64,000 bases of DNA from Pyralis farinalis (Eukaryota; Arthropoda; Insecta; Lepidoptera; Pyralidae): positions 10,540,001-10,604,000 of the forward strand of contig OX382266.1 in assembly GCA_947507595.1 (NCBI GenBank), written 5' to 3'. The position numbers and the translations under genes were made by a program. The notes under the pieces are model-generated. The model was given only the letters and a program-made list of their open reading frames with translations, was not told where the DNA came from and ran no database searches. Of this stretch, positions 1 to 11,302 are shown piece by piece (position 1 is the first letter of the stretch; every line of letters starts with the position of its first letter).

Positions 1-2284
1 TTTGAACTGATATTTTCCTTTTAATATCGCTTAAAAATTATACTTATCCTACGTCCGTCGCTAAAAAAATCCCGCGCATTAAATATATTCCGTAGTGTGA
101 TTTTTCTCCAATCTTTGGGCTTCTTAATCTAATTTCGCAACCTAAAATTTTATATCCGTTTCCGGGACACCGGATATGGACTGAAACAAACCGGAAAATC
201 TTTCAGTAAATGCTAGGATATCAGGAAGCTAAGGCGATGGTTGTCACTTAGCTCTAAAAATCAATATCCGGACCGGAAGAGAAGACATAGATATCTATAA
301 CAAAAAGTACTTATAGATCTGAAACAAAGTAGGCAGAGTAAATTTGACCTGCGCATTCTTCAATTTATTCAGTTGCCTAAATAACCCTATATATGGTAAA
401 TTAATATAACTTCAATACGTGGTCATGCGAAGGGTGCCCGTAAATAATTCTAATAAATATTTCTGAGGGTGTATACCATATTTTCAATGGTTGTCGATAA
501 CGTATTTATTGGAAACGTATCGGCGATTGCCGATAATGTCGAACCGTTCGAAAAACACCAAGGCAACATGGGTAGCGAGAAGTTAGCTTGACCAGAAATC
601 GATATCCCATTAATACAAATCTAAAGCTATAGGCGAGCTGTATTGGTTCGGAAACAGGTGAATGGAGGAATAGAGAATGAACTGCATTGGGCGGGAACTT
701 CGTAGAAATAACGCACATGCGCGTTCACATTTTAAAAAAATATTATCAAATCTGTTTAGTTTTTCGTGTGAATAACATTTAGTGAAAATTACAGTCGCAA
801 ATTTCTTTGCCTTTTTGATATTTATTTACATTTACTATTACAACTTATGTAACTATAACTTCTTGGTTCAGATCATTAATAAAAAAATATTACAAAATAT
901 TTTTCCTAATTAACGTTTCTTTTTTTTAATTAACGTTATAATTAAGCTTCCGATTTACAGTTAAATTTCTGCTATATATTTTTTAAATAATCATGTCTAA
1001 GTACTGCTAATTTCTTAATCTTACGGCTCTGATGAAAGTTCAGTATTTTTTATATCAAAAGAGTTAATATTTTTATTGTTGTTGATTTGTTGCCATACAG
1101 ATACCGCATTTAGAGTCTGGCTCCACATCCACATTGCTCAGCCTGAAAAACCTTTTCTTACGTGCCCGTATTCCATACTGTCTCACCTGGGCAAACCTCT
1201 ATTAGATGTTTATTCCATTTGATTTATTTACTGAAGTTTATGTTTTAAGTTATTTATTAATTTTATGTTATATACTATTAAAATGTCTCTGTTTCAAACA
1301 CGGTAAATTTCAGTTTTCAACATTCTTCGAGTTTAGGATAGGTTAGATTTATTTCTTTTGACACGTAAGGTCAAAACTCAAAATTGTGAATAAGAGAATA
1401 GAGAAGAGCACTAATGAAATAGTGTTGTTAATTAACTACATCATTATCTCCTCTCCTTAGCATACTCACCACTCCTTAATCATAATGATATGCGTACATA
1501 ATTAGATCGAAGAAGTAACAGGGCAGCATATTTCGTAAGTAGCGTATTCATGGCCCAAAGGACATGGGCACACAAGAGCCGAAGGAAGGTACGACGCACT
1601 CTCGATTCTGGGTCTCGAACGTGTTCGTTGATGTTAAAATGCGCCGAGAACTGCGCGTTGCTTCCCTTCCTGAAGTTTGCAATCTGAAGTTACTGGGATC
1701 GCATAGAATGAAAGCGGTATATTAGGATTTCTGCTGTTTCGCCATTCAAGTTTCCTTTTTATGGGCGGAGAAATACGCGGACGTGGGTGTCGTCAGAGAA
1801 ACAACATTGCCTATCTACTGGTGAAGAATAGCTTTTAGAAGGTATATCAATCTTTTGAAGGGAATCAACCTGTTATGTCTACCCCATGCAGCAAAGTGTT
1901 ATTTTACATAAAACCGTCGTGTATCTGCGTCTACTACTAATGCTTTTTAATTAGCTCGTCAATTTTTTTTTGTATTGCAATATTATGAACGAAAAAAAAA
2001 TAAAAAGAAAAAAGTTGGAAACACATTTCATTATTCATATACCAGAGAAGAAAACGGTACTTAACACACAACAGTATTGCCTTTGCCTGTTTAATGTTTA
2101 TAATACCAAAGCGTACAGGGACAGAAAGATCATACTCATATTTTTCTCAATATTGAGTTAACAATGCCATCTGGTAGAAAATTCAAAAAGCTTTTTCGCA
2201 ATGAACCCAAAAAATGTTAAAAGCGATCGATGTACTCACATGGAACTCATAAAACGTTACTATGAACGTACACATAAAATATCA
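1..2284. other. AT-rich intergenic or intronic DNA
   Basis: No gene, tRNA or recognisable transposon end found. The patch at 1540-1790 is more GC-rich (CTCGATTCTGGGTCTCGAAC, GGGCGGAGAAATACGCGGAC) but unassigned. The short ORF at 506-718 has no recognisable motif. Confidence 0.5.
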
Positions 2285-3090
2285 TATTCTTAGGCATAGT
2301 GTTAGAAGAATAATTACAGTGGCATCGAAACATTGGGTAGTAAACTGAGCGCCGCCACATATTACGTTAAAATAATTAAGCAGTTCACTGATGTTCAAAC
2401 GGGCAGATTAGTTTATTTTAGCTATGTTCATAGTAAACTGTCCTATGGAATTCTCATAAGGGGCAATGCTGCAGATATCGGATTAATTATTGTTTTGCAA
2501 AAACGTGCAGTACGTTTTATTTATAAATTAGGCTATCGAGACTCCCTTCGAAATACTTTTAAACTCGTTGATATTCTCACCGTGGCTTCGCAGTAAGTAC
2601 ATCTATGACAACATTATGTTTGTACACAAGAATCTTCATTTATTTAAAAAGATTAGTGATATACACGATTATAAAATTTATAATACACGCAATAAAAATA
2701 AATTGGCAATCCCTAAACACACATTGAGGAAAGTTAGCTAGTCTTTCAGGAATCCAAGTTTGTAGATGTACGCAATAAAATCCCTGATTACATGCTACAT
2801 TTTTCAAGTAACAAATTTAAAAATTATCTCAAAATGTTTTTAGTCAGCAAAGCTTTTTACACTATAATGAATATTTCAACGAAAAATCCGCATGGCCCTC
2901 GTGTGAACAAAAATTGACAGACGAATGAAAGAAAAAAGTGTATTGTCAATTTCATATGCCATGAAGATAAATATATATATGTATAATTACGTAAATTAGG
3001 TTTTATGCAAGTGTGTTACATATTGTTTTATTGTAATAATGACTTGAGAAAGCGCCTGTGAAGGCCTAGTCTCAAAAATAAAGAATTTTC
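2285..3090 (+). pseudogene. CR1/Jockey-like LINE ORF2 C-terminal remnant
   Basis: FLGIVLEE, a stop, then LQWHRNIG, SAATYYVKIIKQFTDVQT, LVYFSYVHSKLSYGILIRGN and LQKRAVRFIYKLGYRDSLR. This is the region after the RT palm of a CR1/Jockey-type LINE. After 2596 it continues with decay as NIMFVHKNLHLFKKISDIHD and NTRNKNKLAIPKHTLRKVS. It ends in a diverged 3' UTR near an AATAAA at about 3079. Confidence 0.75.
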
Positions 3091-4408
3091 TAAAGAAGAG
3101 TATGCGGATTTACAATGCTTAAAAAAGTTTTGTAAACTTGATGCGCAAAATTTTTATGCACAATTACCTAAAAAATAAAATAACAATAAGGCACTCGTTG
3201 TTCTTCAAAATTCTAAAACACAGGGTCTCACCCCGTTAATATAGAGTCCCATGTTATCTGTGTGTATTTTGAGGTTTTTTACTTGTCATAAGATAGATCA
3301 GAGTCATTCATTGATCTTGATCTTTTTTATCAATTTAATTTTACACACTCATAACAGAAGATGTAATATTAAACTTTTTAAACAATAAATAATAATGTAT
3401 AAAGAGATATGTTATTCGCATTCAGTTATATTAAAAATATATAAAATAAAAAATGTAAAAAGGATCATAGTCAAGTGACTATGATCTTTCTTTAAAGTAA
3501 TTCTAAGTAAAGTAAGAAAAAAAATATCGGTATAGATAAGAGGTAAATGCTATGATAATTATATTACCTATTAATTGTATTACTTTAAATGTTTGAGGAT
3601 GATTTTTTTAAAGAATTGTTTCAAAAAGATTAATTATTATTGTAGATATTATTGATATGATTATTTTTTTTTAATATTCTCAGAACAAGTCCTATTTGAC
3701 AAGGATCTTTCTTTCGCTGTGGCTTCTGTTAGTGAAAAACGTCACAAGACGTAAAATGCCATGAAGAAGGAAGGGTTAAACTTTGCCGAATCGAAACCAC
3801 TAGGGTCGCATAGAAAACGAGTAATAGAAACTAACGACGTAGCGTATATGGACATGCTTCCAGTAGTCAGAGTCCCCATTCTGAGATACGTTAACGATTA
3901 CGGCAGTTTATTTCACGACAGCAATTTTAAATACTACCTCGTTTTGAGTTCTGTACTGCGGGAGTGATTACTAACACAGTATGTAACATTTTAGATATGA
4001 ATCCCTACCGCTTCTCTGACTACGTTCTTTACGGACTTAAAAAAACAGATGTGTGTAGAATGGTGAGGAGAGGGTGACTGTTGAAAGAAATAAAAATAAC
4101 TACAGTTGTATTATTTACTGATAGATAGTAGGTATATTAAGAAAATTAAGAGAGGATTCATTGAACATAGGTTAGCAAAATATCGAGCATTAGGAACGTT
4201 TTTCTTAATGTTTTTAGACATCAAGTGAATTTATTTAGGTATTCCAGACGCAATGCGGTTTCTCGATTTTTTGCCAAGGCCTTTATCTTTGCATCTACTT
4301 ACAGAAGTCGATTGTACCTGTACAGCGTTATTCATAAAAAATTGTTAATCAACGTTCTAAACATTAACTAAGCAATGGTTTAAGTTTTCACTAGTATTTA
4401 AAAATTTC
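3091..4408. other. AT-rich DNA without recognised features
   Basis: Includes a 68-codon plus-strand ORF (3761-3967) with no known motif. Otherwise low-complexity AT sequence. Confidence 0.5.
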
Positions 4409-5074
4409 GTATTCATAAACGGAACTTTGACGTTTCTTAGTAAAGCATTACTTAACTTTTTTGTGATTAGTAGAAATGGTAGAAATTGGGCAACACATCT
4501 TGTTAGATGTCAATTGTAGCTGTCATGTCATTCATTCGTCAAGAAGTGCAAACGAATTAATTTTGAAATTGCTATTTAGTTTTCTTTTATTTAATAATCA
4601 GTGTTTGTTTTGCGGAGACAATAATTTCTAATGGATGGATGAAGAGGAATTTAGAAAAAAAGTACTTATGATTCAAAATGAATAATAAGTACTTTTTTCT
4701 AAATTCCTCTTCGTCGTACTCCATCATGGGTTCCAGCCTGAGTTTTTATATTTTAGTACGAGGTGGCCGGAATTCATTAATATCCGCTAAATCTTGCTCC
4801 CAAATATTTAAATCATCACCAAAATATTCCATTTTTGTCACTTTATGTCAACATAAAAATCAATAATTATAAATCAGGTGTTAAATGAAAAACGACTATG
4901 TCCGCCATTTTGTTGATTAATGAAGTTAAACAAGGGTTGTAGGCTGTTTAATTTGACAGCTGCTTAAGTAACTGCTTAAAATGGCAATTAGGTCTAAACA
5001 GCGTTTATGAATGCAAAAATAACATAAGCTTTGTTTAAAATGTTGATTAGAAGTTAAGTAACGTTTATGAATAT
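4409..5074. mobile_element. PIF/Harbinger-like non-autonomous element
   Basis: Ends carry GTATTCATAAACG (4409-4421) and CGTTTATGAATAT (5062-5074), inverse with one mismatch; a further CGTTTATGAATGC lies at about 5002. Inside is a tight hairpin (4641-4712) whose arms each encode MDEEEFRKK or YDEEEFRKKYL on opposite strands, resembling the start of a Harbinger-type protein. Superfamily assignment is inference. Confidence 0.4.
4641..4712. repeat. Near-perfect 27/28-bp hairpin
   Basis: GAAGAGGAATTTAGAAAAAA(AGTACTTA) at 4641-4668 pairs with 4686-4712, with one bulged A; the loop is 17 bases. Confidence 0.9.
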
Positions 5075-6104
5075 GGCTGATTTTTCGCGTTACTCATCGA
5101 GGAAATTTGTTTACGATCAATTCGTGAGCTCGTTCAGATGTTTGTGCGCTTTTTAATAATTTTGTCATATGTTTCATGCAAGTTAACGATATAAAATGAG
5201 GATTGTTGCACAGAGCGTTACTAAACTTTGTAATTGTAGGAGTGATCAATCAAAATCATTTTAAAGTTTTCATTTTCTTGTGTATAATCAGAATTAGAAA
5301 CGGAGGTCAAATCCGTGAATTGATATGAATGAATATTACATGAATGTTCATTACACCGGTAATGGAACTAATTTAAATCAAAACAAACAATAGAAAGATA
5401 GGGCTCGATGTCGCTCACTCTCTTCTGGCACGTGCCGCTTACGATCTGAGTTCGGGGAGCATAGGACATAATTTCCTCCCGTGACTCAGATCGCACTGAT
5501 TTTTGTGCGTTTAGTATGTATGTAATGGGAGCATTTAAAATATTCTTTCGTGTTCTAGAAATATACACCGATATTAATACGCGAATCCAAATCGTTTACT
5601 GATCTAAATAGCGGAAGGGTTTAGGGGAATAATATTTTTTTGGAAAAATGGTAGTAAGTCCTCCTGCATCTTAGAGTGGTGGCGGTGCTGAATTCGGGCT
5701 ACATTTCCACATGCGCAGCGACCTATTTTTCAATTCATATTAGTATAATTTATGTTATAGGTATATTGAGTGAGTCATAATGAATTTTTGAAAATGAATA
5801 AATACTTCTTAGATATAAATGGCTACTGGGTCAATGCAAATATAAGCACAATATATTTCCATATATCCTCACTGATTAATTTTCTCTGTACCTATCTGTA
5901 TTATATGAATGTTTATTACAATTACACTATGAGACAATTCATTTTCAATATAATTAGTTACATATGCAATGTCATAAGTTTCAAATCAATAAAAAGAAGA
6001 TTTGTCAAAAACAATTAAGACATTACCCATTTAGCCCAGAATCATAATCACAAATACCGGCAGACCAACGGATGGATGAGTATTTCATTTTCGACAAATT
6101 TGAC

Positions 6105-6154
6105 CAAAGACTTCTATGTATACTACCGTACCGTAGTATACATAGAAGTCTTTG
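6105..6154. repeat. Perfect 22-bp hairpin with 6-base loop
   Basis: CAAAGACTTCTATGTATACT(AC) at 6105-6126 is the exact inverse of 6133-6154; the loop is CGTACC. No element boundary is visible around it. Confidence 0.95.
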
Positions 6155-6431
6155 AATTTGACATATAGATCGCAATGACTGTTAATAAATACACAATCAA
6201 TACACAAAACCGGAGAACCGTTTCCCTTTACCTGTTTTATCATTCAAGGGGTCCTGCTGGATTAAAATTTATATAACATAATCAAATCGTTAACTTCAAA
6301 TTGCATTCAATGCACACGTAAGTACTACATCGCTTACACTACACGATAATCAGATACTGTCTGGTCGGTTCCAACCAGTCCTATTTTTCTTAGAAAATAT
6401 TTTTATCATTTAGTTGAACTTGATGATTTTG

Positions 6432-6655
6432 TTTTTACTACGTCGGGAGGCATACATGAATCTATCTATAGTCCATGAATGCTTGCAAAACAGAAAGTAC
6501 CCTTGCTGGTCACTTAGGAGCTTGCTGGTTACTAACACATGCAACCCTCCAGGGCTACTGTGTGCCTGCACGTGAGCGCGTGTGGTTTTCCGTGAGTTGG
6601 AGGTACTTCCCCAGTCGAGCTTCTTTAATGCGCCCTAGTCTATCTCTCTTTATGA
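6432..6655 (-). mobile_element. SINE family A, minus-strand fragment
   Basis: The plus strand shows TACTACGTCGGGAGGCATAC (reverse of the tail), CACTTAGGAGCTTGCTGG and GAGGTACTTCCCCAGTCGAG (reverse of the 5' body). Confidence 0.7.
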
Positions 6656-6821
6656 TGATACTTTCATTGTGCCAACAACCAGTGTTCTCGGCATCTCAAT
6701 ATTTTAGACGTGGAGGTATTATGTCTTCAATCCACAACACTCAAAATTTAGTTTAATAATTCACAGCTCGCTCCAACCTGCCCTGCAAACTTGAATTTAT
6801 TGCGTTTTCTTATACCATGTA

Positions 6822-6925
6822 TATTAAAGAGGCGAGCGAGGTGTGCAAGGGCCGTGTCTTGTTACGTCGGTTCTCTCTGCCTACTCCGCAAGGGACCTGG
6901 CATGAAGGTATATGTCTATATATAC
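6822..6925 (+). mobile_element. RTE LINE 3' end fragment
   Basis: GCGAGCGAGGTGTGCAAGGG, TCTCTCTGCCTACTCCGCAA and GGGACCTGGCATGAAGGTAT. Confidence 0.7.
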
Positions 6926-7329
6926 CACATCTTATATTTGTATTGTTCGGTACTTATCTTCTATCTTTGTGATTCTTCATTCTGACATACAAAATATATT
7001 TCACATTTACATCATGGTTGGCCTGGAAATTTCCTGATGGTTATTCTGCCACTGTAGCGATATCTTGATCTTTATGTGTAGAGCCAGCCCCTGTTTTTGT
7101 GAAAACCCTGTACGAAATTTACAACTTTTTCGAATAAACCCTCACTGTGTAGTAGATGAAACTTGTAATAAAAATCACAAGGGGCGGTAGTACTCACCGT
7201 ACGCCGGCAGTATGTTTCTTAAATGTAAAATAAAGGTTCTTCTTACATACATACACCCTTTAATTTTGCAAAGTCAAGTTAAGTCAAATTTTACTCGCTC
7301 TACACATTGCAATTGCAGCTTCACTTTTT

Positions 7330-7660
7330 TCAACAACTACAAAAGCAGCGGGGAGGTTTGTGTGGGCGGTAGGAGAGTCTGGTTACTTGTTCTTGTAGTG
7401 GTCAGCGCACTGTGAAGTTACAAGTGTGCGTTTGTTTGTTCGTCGTTGCCAAGTGGTCGGCGCGGCGGGCCTCGTTGCGCGGCCACGGTACCAGGCGCGC
7501 AGTCAACCGAGGCGGTGTACATGCAACTGCAGAGTGCATTCACCGCCGATGGTGGGAATGCACTTTGGTGTATGGCTTGCCCTGGCACAGCCACAGTCGG
7601 CAGGCTGTGTGCGTTTAGAACAGTCATGATGTTGTCATATTTCAGTTTCAAAGTTAAAGC
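7330..7660. other. GC/CpG-rich island, unassigned
   Basis: Base composition rises sharply (GTCGGCGCGGCGGGCCTCGT, GCGCGGCCACGGTACCAGGC) and all frames stay open for 60-90 codons, as expected of GC-rich DNA. No protein family, repeat or splice pair is recognised. It could be a promoter with first exon, or a transposon piece. Confidence 0.3.
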
Positions 7661-8104
7661 AATCGTGAGCAAAGTATGTTGTAACGTATTATGTTATGGA
7701 GATATTATTTTTAATATTCATAACATTAATTGATATTTTAAAGTACGTTTAAGGTAATAACGGAACCAAATTTTTAAGATGTTTACTTTAATATGCTGTA
7801 CTAAAAAACTGAAAATAAGATGCAAAATCTGAGTGCCTTAAAGATTCTGCTTTCTGGTGAAAAATACAATGAAAGATGTAGCAGTACAGTCTTCTCAGGT
7901 CGCATGCCAAAGTCGAGCTTTTCCCAGAAAAAAACCGAAGCGCATTGTATTTTTTTTTTTTGTAAAGTATGTAAGTAGGTTATAATGAAAATGAATGAAG
8001 GGAGCGGAAAATCGGAAAATTTGGTTAATTTTCCTACTTTTTACTGCATTCTTCGGTGTTGTCAAATTTGCCAGATTTTGCATCCACTTTTCTTTTTATC
8101 TCGC

Positions 8105-8200
8105 ATTTTTAGGGTGCCATGAACAAATGTAATAACGGAACCGCTTTGCTGTCTGCCTGTCTATCCATCTGCCTGTTCGTCTGTCTCATGAGTGAATAGG
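8105..8200. mobile_element. Fragment of the gggttccgtac repeat family
   Basis: TTTTTAGGGTGCCATGAACA, then AACGGAACCGCTTTGCTGTC and repeated CTGTCTGCCTGTC-type sequence. Confidence 0.4.
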
Positions 8201-8561
8201 TAGACACTTAAAAAGAAATTTAAACACTATATGTTTCATACTCGTATTTATATCAACCTACGATAATATCCCATAAATTGTCATATTCACTTCTTTTTAG
8301 TGAAGTTAAAAATTAAAGGATTCAACAAAAAAAAAGGTATTTTATCAACATTTTTATATTACGGTTGCACAGGACCCAAAGCATGAGTTCAACCCACACT
8401 TGGCATAATAAAGTATATAATATAAGTATAAAGCCATACTAAGTTTTGTCCGTAAAAAGTCTTTTGTTTTATAACACTTAAATGCTAATGGTGGGCGAGC
8501 ACTGCGGTCACTACAGCAGGCAAAAATCAACGGGGGTCAACCGTGAACTTTGTCGATCATC

Positions 8562-8781
8562 CACCTCAGAAGAAACCGCAGTCAAATAAAAGTTCCGTGG
8601 ACAGTTTTGTATTCCTGAAAGTGGGTGTCATTACCAGTAAGCATCTAAGGAGTTGCTGTGTTAGCAGTAGCGATGGCAACGCGCGAGTACTACCTGTATT
8701 GCAAGCGTTCAGAAGCTACGGTAGCTACTTTACATCAAATAGACCGTATGCTTGTATGCCTCCAGACGTTGTATAAAAACA
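8562..8781 (+). mobile_element. SINE family A, diverged fragment
   Basis: Recognisable by CACCTCAGAAGAAACCGCAG, GGAGTTGCTGTGTTAGCAGT and tail CCGTATGCTTGTATGCCTCC ending TTGTATAAAAAC. The head is missing or too diverged. Confidence 0.7.
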
Positions 8782-8942
8782 TAATTCAAATACTATATCA
8801 ATCGCAAGTAATAATGATAATACCAGACCAGTCCAATTTAGTAAGGTATATCATTATTTATGTTTCTTGTTTGATAATGAATGTGATTAAAACGCGTACC
8901 TAGTTTACACTTATAAGTTAACACTTATGTTACAAAGAAGAA

Positions 8943-9115
8943 AGACTTTTAATTTATTTCGTTGGTTGGTTTGTAGCGGATAATCTCTGAAGATACTGAA
9001 CCGATTAAATTACACTTTTGGAAGGTAGGTTAATCAACAAGTATCACGGGGACGAACAGAGGTTATTAACGAGTGACATATGCTATGTTCACGTTGATAA
9101 AAAATAAAGTTAGTT
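8943..9115 (+). mobile_element. Helitron-like diverged fragment
   Basis: GGTTTGTAGCGGATAATCTC, TGAAGATACTGAACCGATTA and a following GGAAGGTAGGTTAATCAAC parallel the 'GGCTAATCTCTGAAACGGCT ... GGTAGGTAG' block of the intact Helitrons. The ends are not found. Confidence 0.35.
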
Positions 9116-9314
9116 AATAAAAATAATTTTTGTGTACTAAATTTCAAAGTTAATGAATCAGTCGGATGGAATCGCACTATTGTGGCTGTGTGATTGCACA
9201 ACGATTAGAGTAATGATTTGTGTCTCTAAGGAATTGCATCGGTAACAGAGGTGCCAGCGCTCGAACAACACTCGTATACAAACATTCATAATGTTATCGC
9301 AGCCGGTTCACAAT

Positions 9315-9358
9315 AGGAGAGCCGTAGGCTTGTTTATTAGATGACGTTGTAAAAAAAT
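9315..9358 (+). mobile_element. SINE/LINE tail fragment
   Basis: GAGCCGTAGGCTTGTTTATT followed by GATGACGTTGTAAAAAAATG matches the shared SINE/LINE tail. Only the tail is present. Confidence 0.4.
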
Positions 9359-9674
9359 GTATTTGTGTTAATGCCGCAGATTTACACCCAATACTATCAA
9401 ATGGGTTGTTAGTGGTCACGGGTGGTAGTTTGCCGCAGCGGGTGTGGCGGCACTTACAGTAGTTTGTGGCTGTGCGTCACGCGTCGCTTAGAGCATCCAA
9501 ACACGCTCATATATCTAAGTGTATAGTTATTACTAATCACACTATTATCTGTCGGATATAACTGAGCTCCGTAGAGTCGGCATGCTGTACAATATAGCTG
9601 ATGAAGTAACAGTGTCGAAGTTTAGTTCCTAGTGACAGGAACAATATCTCAGTTCTAGTGGGAGTTATACTTAT

Positions 9675-9974
9675 TGAAGTAAAACTTCTTTACGCACGCT
9701 TGACTTGGGGAGTAAGCTGGTGAATGCGTGACGAGAGCGTTACGAAAAGTGTGATCGGGCGAGGCGAACGGAAGTTGAGAGGGAGATATAAGTTAGTGAA
9801 GATAGAAAGAGAGAGAGTTGCGTTTCGTATATTACTGTAGGGGCAAGAGAGAGAGGTGCGAGCACACATTTTCTTTCCCTCTATCTCTCATAGCGAGTTA
9901 TGTTTCGTATATTTAAGATACAGTGCAGGCAAATTGTCTGTATCACACTATGGGGCTAAAGAAGTTTTACTTCA
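9675..9974. mobile_element. 300-bp MITE with 18-bp terminal inverted repeats
   Basis: Left end TGAAGTAAAACTTCTTTA (9675-9692) is the exact inverse of the right end TAAAGAAGTTTTACTTCA (9957-9974). It is non-coding inside, with a purine-rich GAGAGAG section. No target duplication is obvious, so the superfamily is unassigned. Confidence 0.8.
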
Positions 9975-10192
9975 GTCGTGTGGTCTAAAGCACACTCGTT
10001 TTTTTTTCAAGTAGAAAGGAGTACGATGATGGGTAACACATAATTATGGCAATATAGTAGATACGATTATAATAAATACTATTTATATCGAACATGTATT
10101 CGGGTGAAGAGATTTTACTACAATAAACAAAAAACTGTAAGTAGATACTGCGTGCTGTATTCTCTAATCACATCATCATCATCACATCAATT

Positions 10193-10591
10193 GACAAGCT
10201 CGGTGGCTCAGTCGCGAATGACGCCACTTTGACAGCAACGCTCGTGGGTTCGATTCCCATACAAGACAAAAATTGATGTGCATGAACATGTCTGTTTGTC
10301 TTGGTTTGGATGTTTTAGAGGTAGGGCACATCAAAGCAGCCCGTCTGGGGAAGTACCTCCACCTTACAGAAAACCGCAGTCAAATAACAACTTTCTAGAT
10401 GGTTGTTGTGTTCCTGCGTGTGACTGTGAGTGAGGTAACCAGTAAGCTCCTAAGGAGTTGCTGTGTAAGCAGCAAAGGAGGCATCGCGCGAGTGATACTT
10501 AATATATTACAAGCGTTAATAGGCTACGGTAACTACTCTACATCCGGTGGACCGTATGCTTATATGCCTCCCGACGTAGCATAAAAAAAAA
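10193..10591 (+). mobile_element. tRNA-derived SINE (family A), near full length
   Basis: The best copy of the commonest SINE here. The tRNA-like head has an A-box-like TGGCTCAGTCG (10204-10214) and a B box GGTTCGATTCC (10247-10257). The body has CATCAAAGCAGCCCGTCTGG, CCAGTAAGCTCCTAAGGAGT and AAGCAGCAAAGGAGGCATCG. The tail reads ACCGTATGCTTATATGCCTC, then CATAAAAAAAAA. Transcription by RNA polymerase III is expected from the boxes. The tail resembles that of the LINE ending at 12651. Confidence 0.85.
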
Positions 10592-10712
10592 TATGATTGT
10601 ACAGCATGTGGGCGAGTATTGGCGGTACGACTAGCTTGTTGTCTTGATTTGACGCCAAAATTGATGTCAAGTATCTTGATAATCATCCACAGAGAATAAG
10701 ATCTACGATTGT

Positions 10713-10884
10713 AGGATCGCGCATGGAGGACCTAGTGGTGAAAAGAATGCTTTATGCAAACGATGCCGTGCACACACCATCTGGACCGTAAACAATACTC
10801 ACAATGATGAATGATGAAAATAGTAAACCAAAACAAATGCAAGAATTAGTCCTCTCTGCCTGCCCCGCAAGGAACTTAGCGTGA
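10713..10884 (+). repeat. Left arm of a 172-bp inverted repeat
   Basis: Runs from AGGATCGCGCATGGAGGACC to GGAACTTAGCGTGA and pairs over its whole length, with only a few mismatches and no gap, with 11131-11302. Its end closest to the loop carries RTE-like CTCTCTGCCTGCCCCGCAAG. Confidence 0.9.
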
Positions 10885-11130
10885 TGGTATAGATATTACT
10901 GACCTAAGGATTTGCGGAATAAAACTCTTTAGAGCGGCATAGTAGGCGACCATTTTGGTTCCCATATGTAATGATGAATTCTCTGACGATGGCGAGCTGT
11001 GCCGTTGTAGAATGAAACTGCGGGCAATATATTGGATAATTGTCGTGAATATAACCCACTGTACAATCGGTTAGAACACACAATGAGAGGCAAAATATCT
11101 CCATAGACTTGTATGTATGTACGAGTATCT

Positions 11131-11302
11131 TCACGCTAGGTTCCTTGCGGAGTAGGCAGAGAGGACTAATTCTTGCATTTGTTTTGGTTTACTATTTTCA
11201 TCATTCATCATTGTGAGTATTGTTTACGGTCCAGATGGTGTGTGCACGGCATCGTTTGCATAAAGCATTCTTTTCACCACTAGGTCCTCCATGCGCGATC
11301 CT
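11131..11302 (-). repeat. Right arm of a 172-bp inverted repeat
   Basis: Runs from TCACGCTAGGTTCCTTGCGG to CATGCGCGATCCT, the reverse complement of 10713-10884. The 246-base loop (10885-11130) shows no gene. The LINE reverse transcriptase begins directly beyond this arm. Confidence 0.9.

Noticed and set aside
7412..7733. Several overlapping 67-95 codon ORFs on both strands
   Set aside because: Openness in several frames at once reflects GC-richness; no motif in any frame.
10200..10265. tRNA-like A and B boxes (GGTTCGATTCC)
   Set aside because: No complete cloverleaf; continuous with SINE body and repeated at 20985 and 32838, so a SINE head rather than a tRNA gene.
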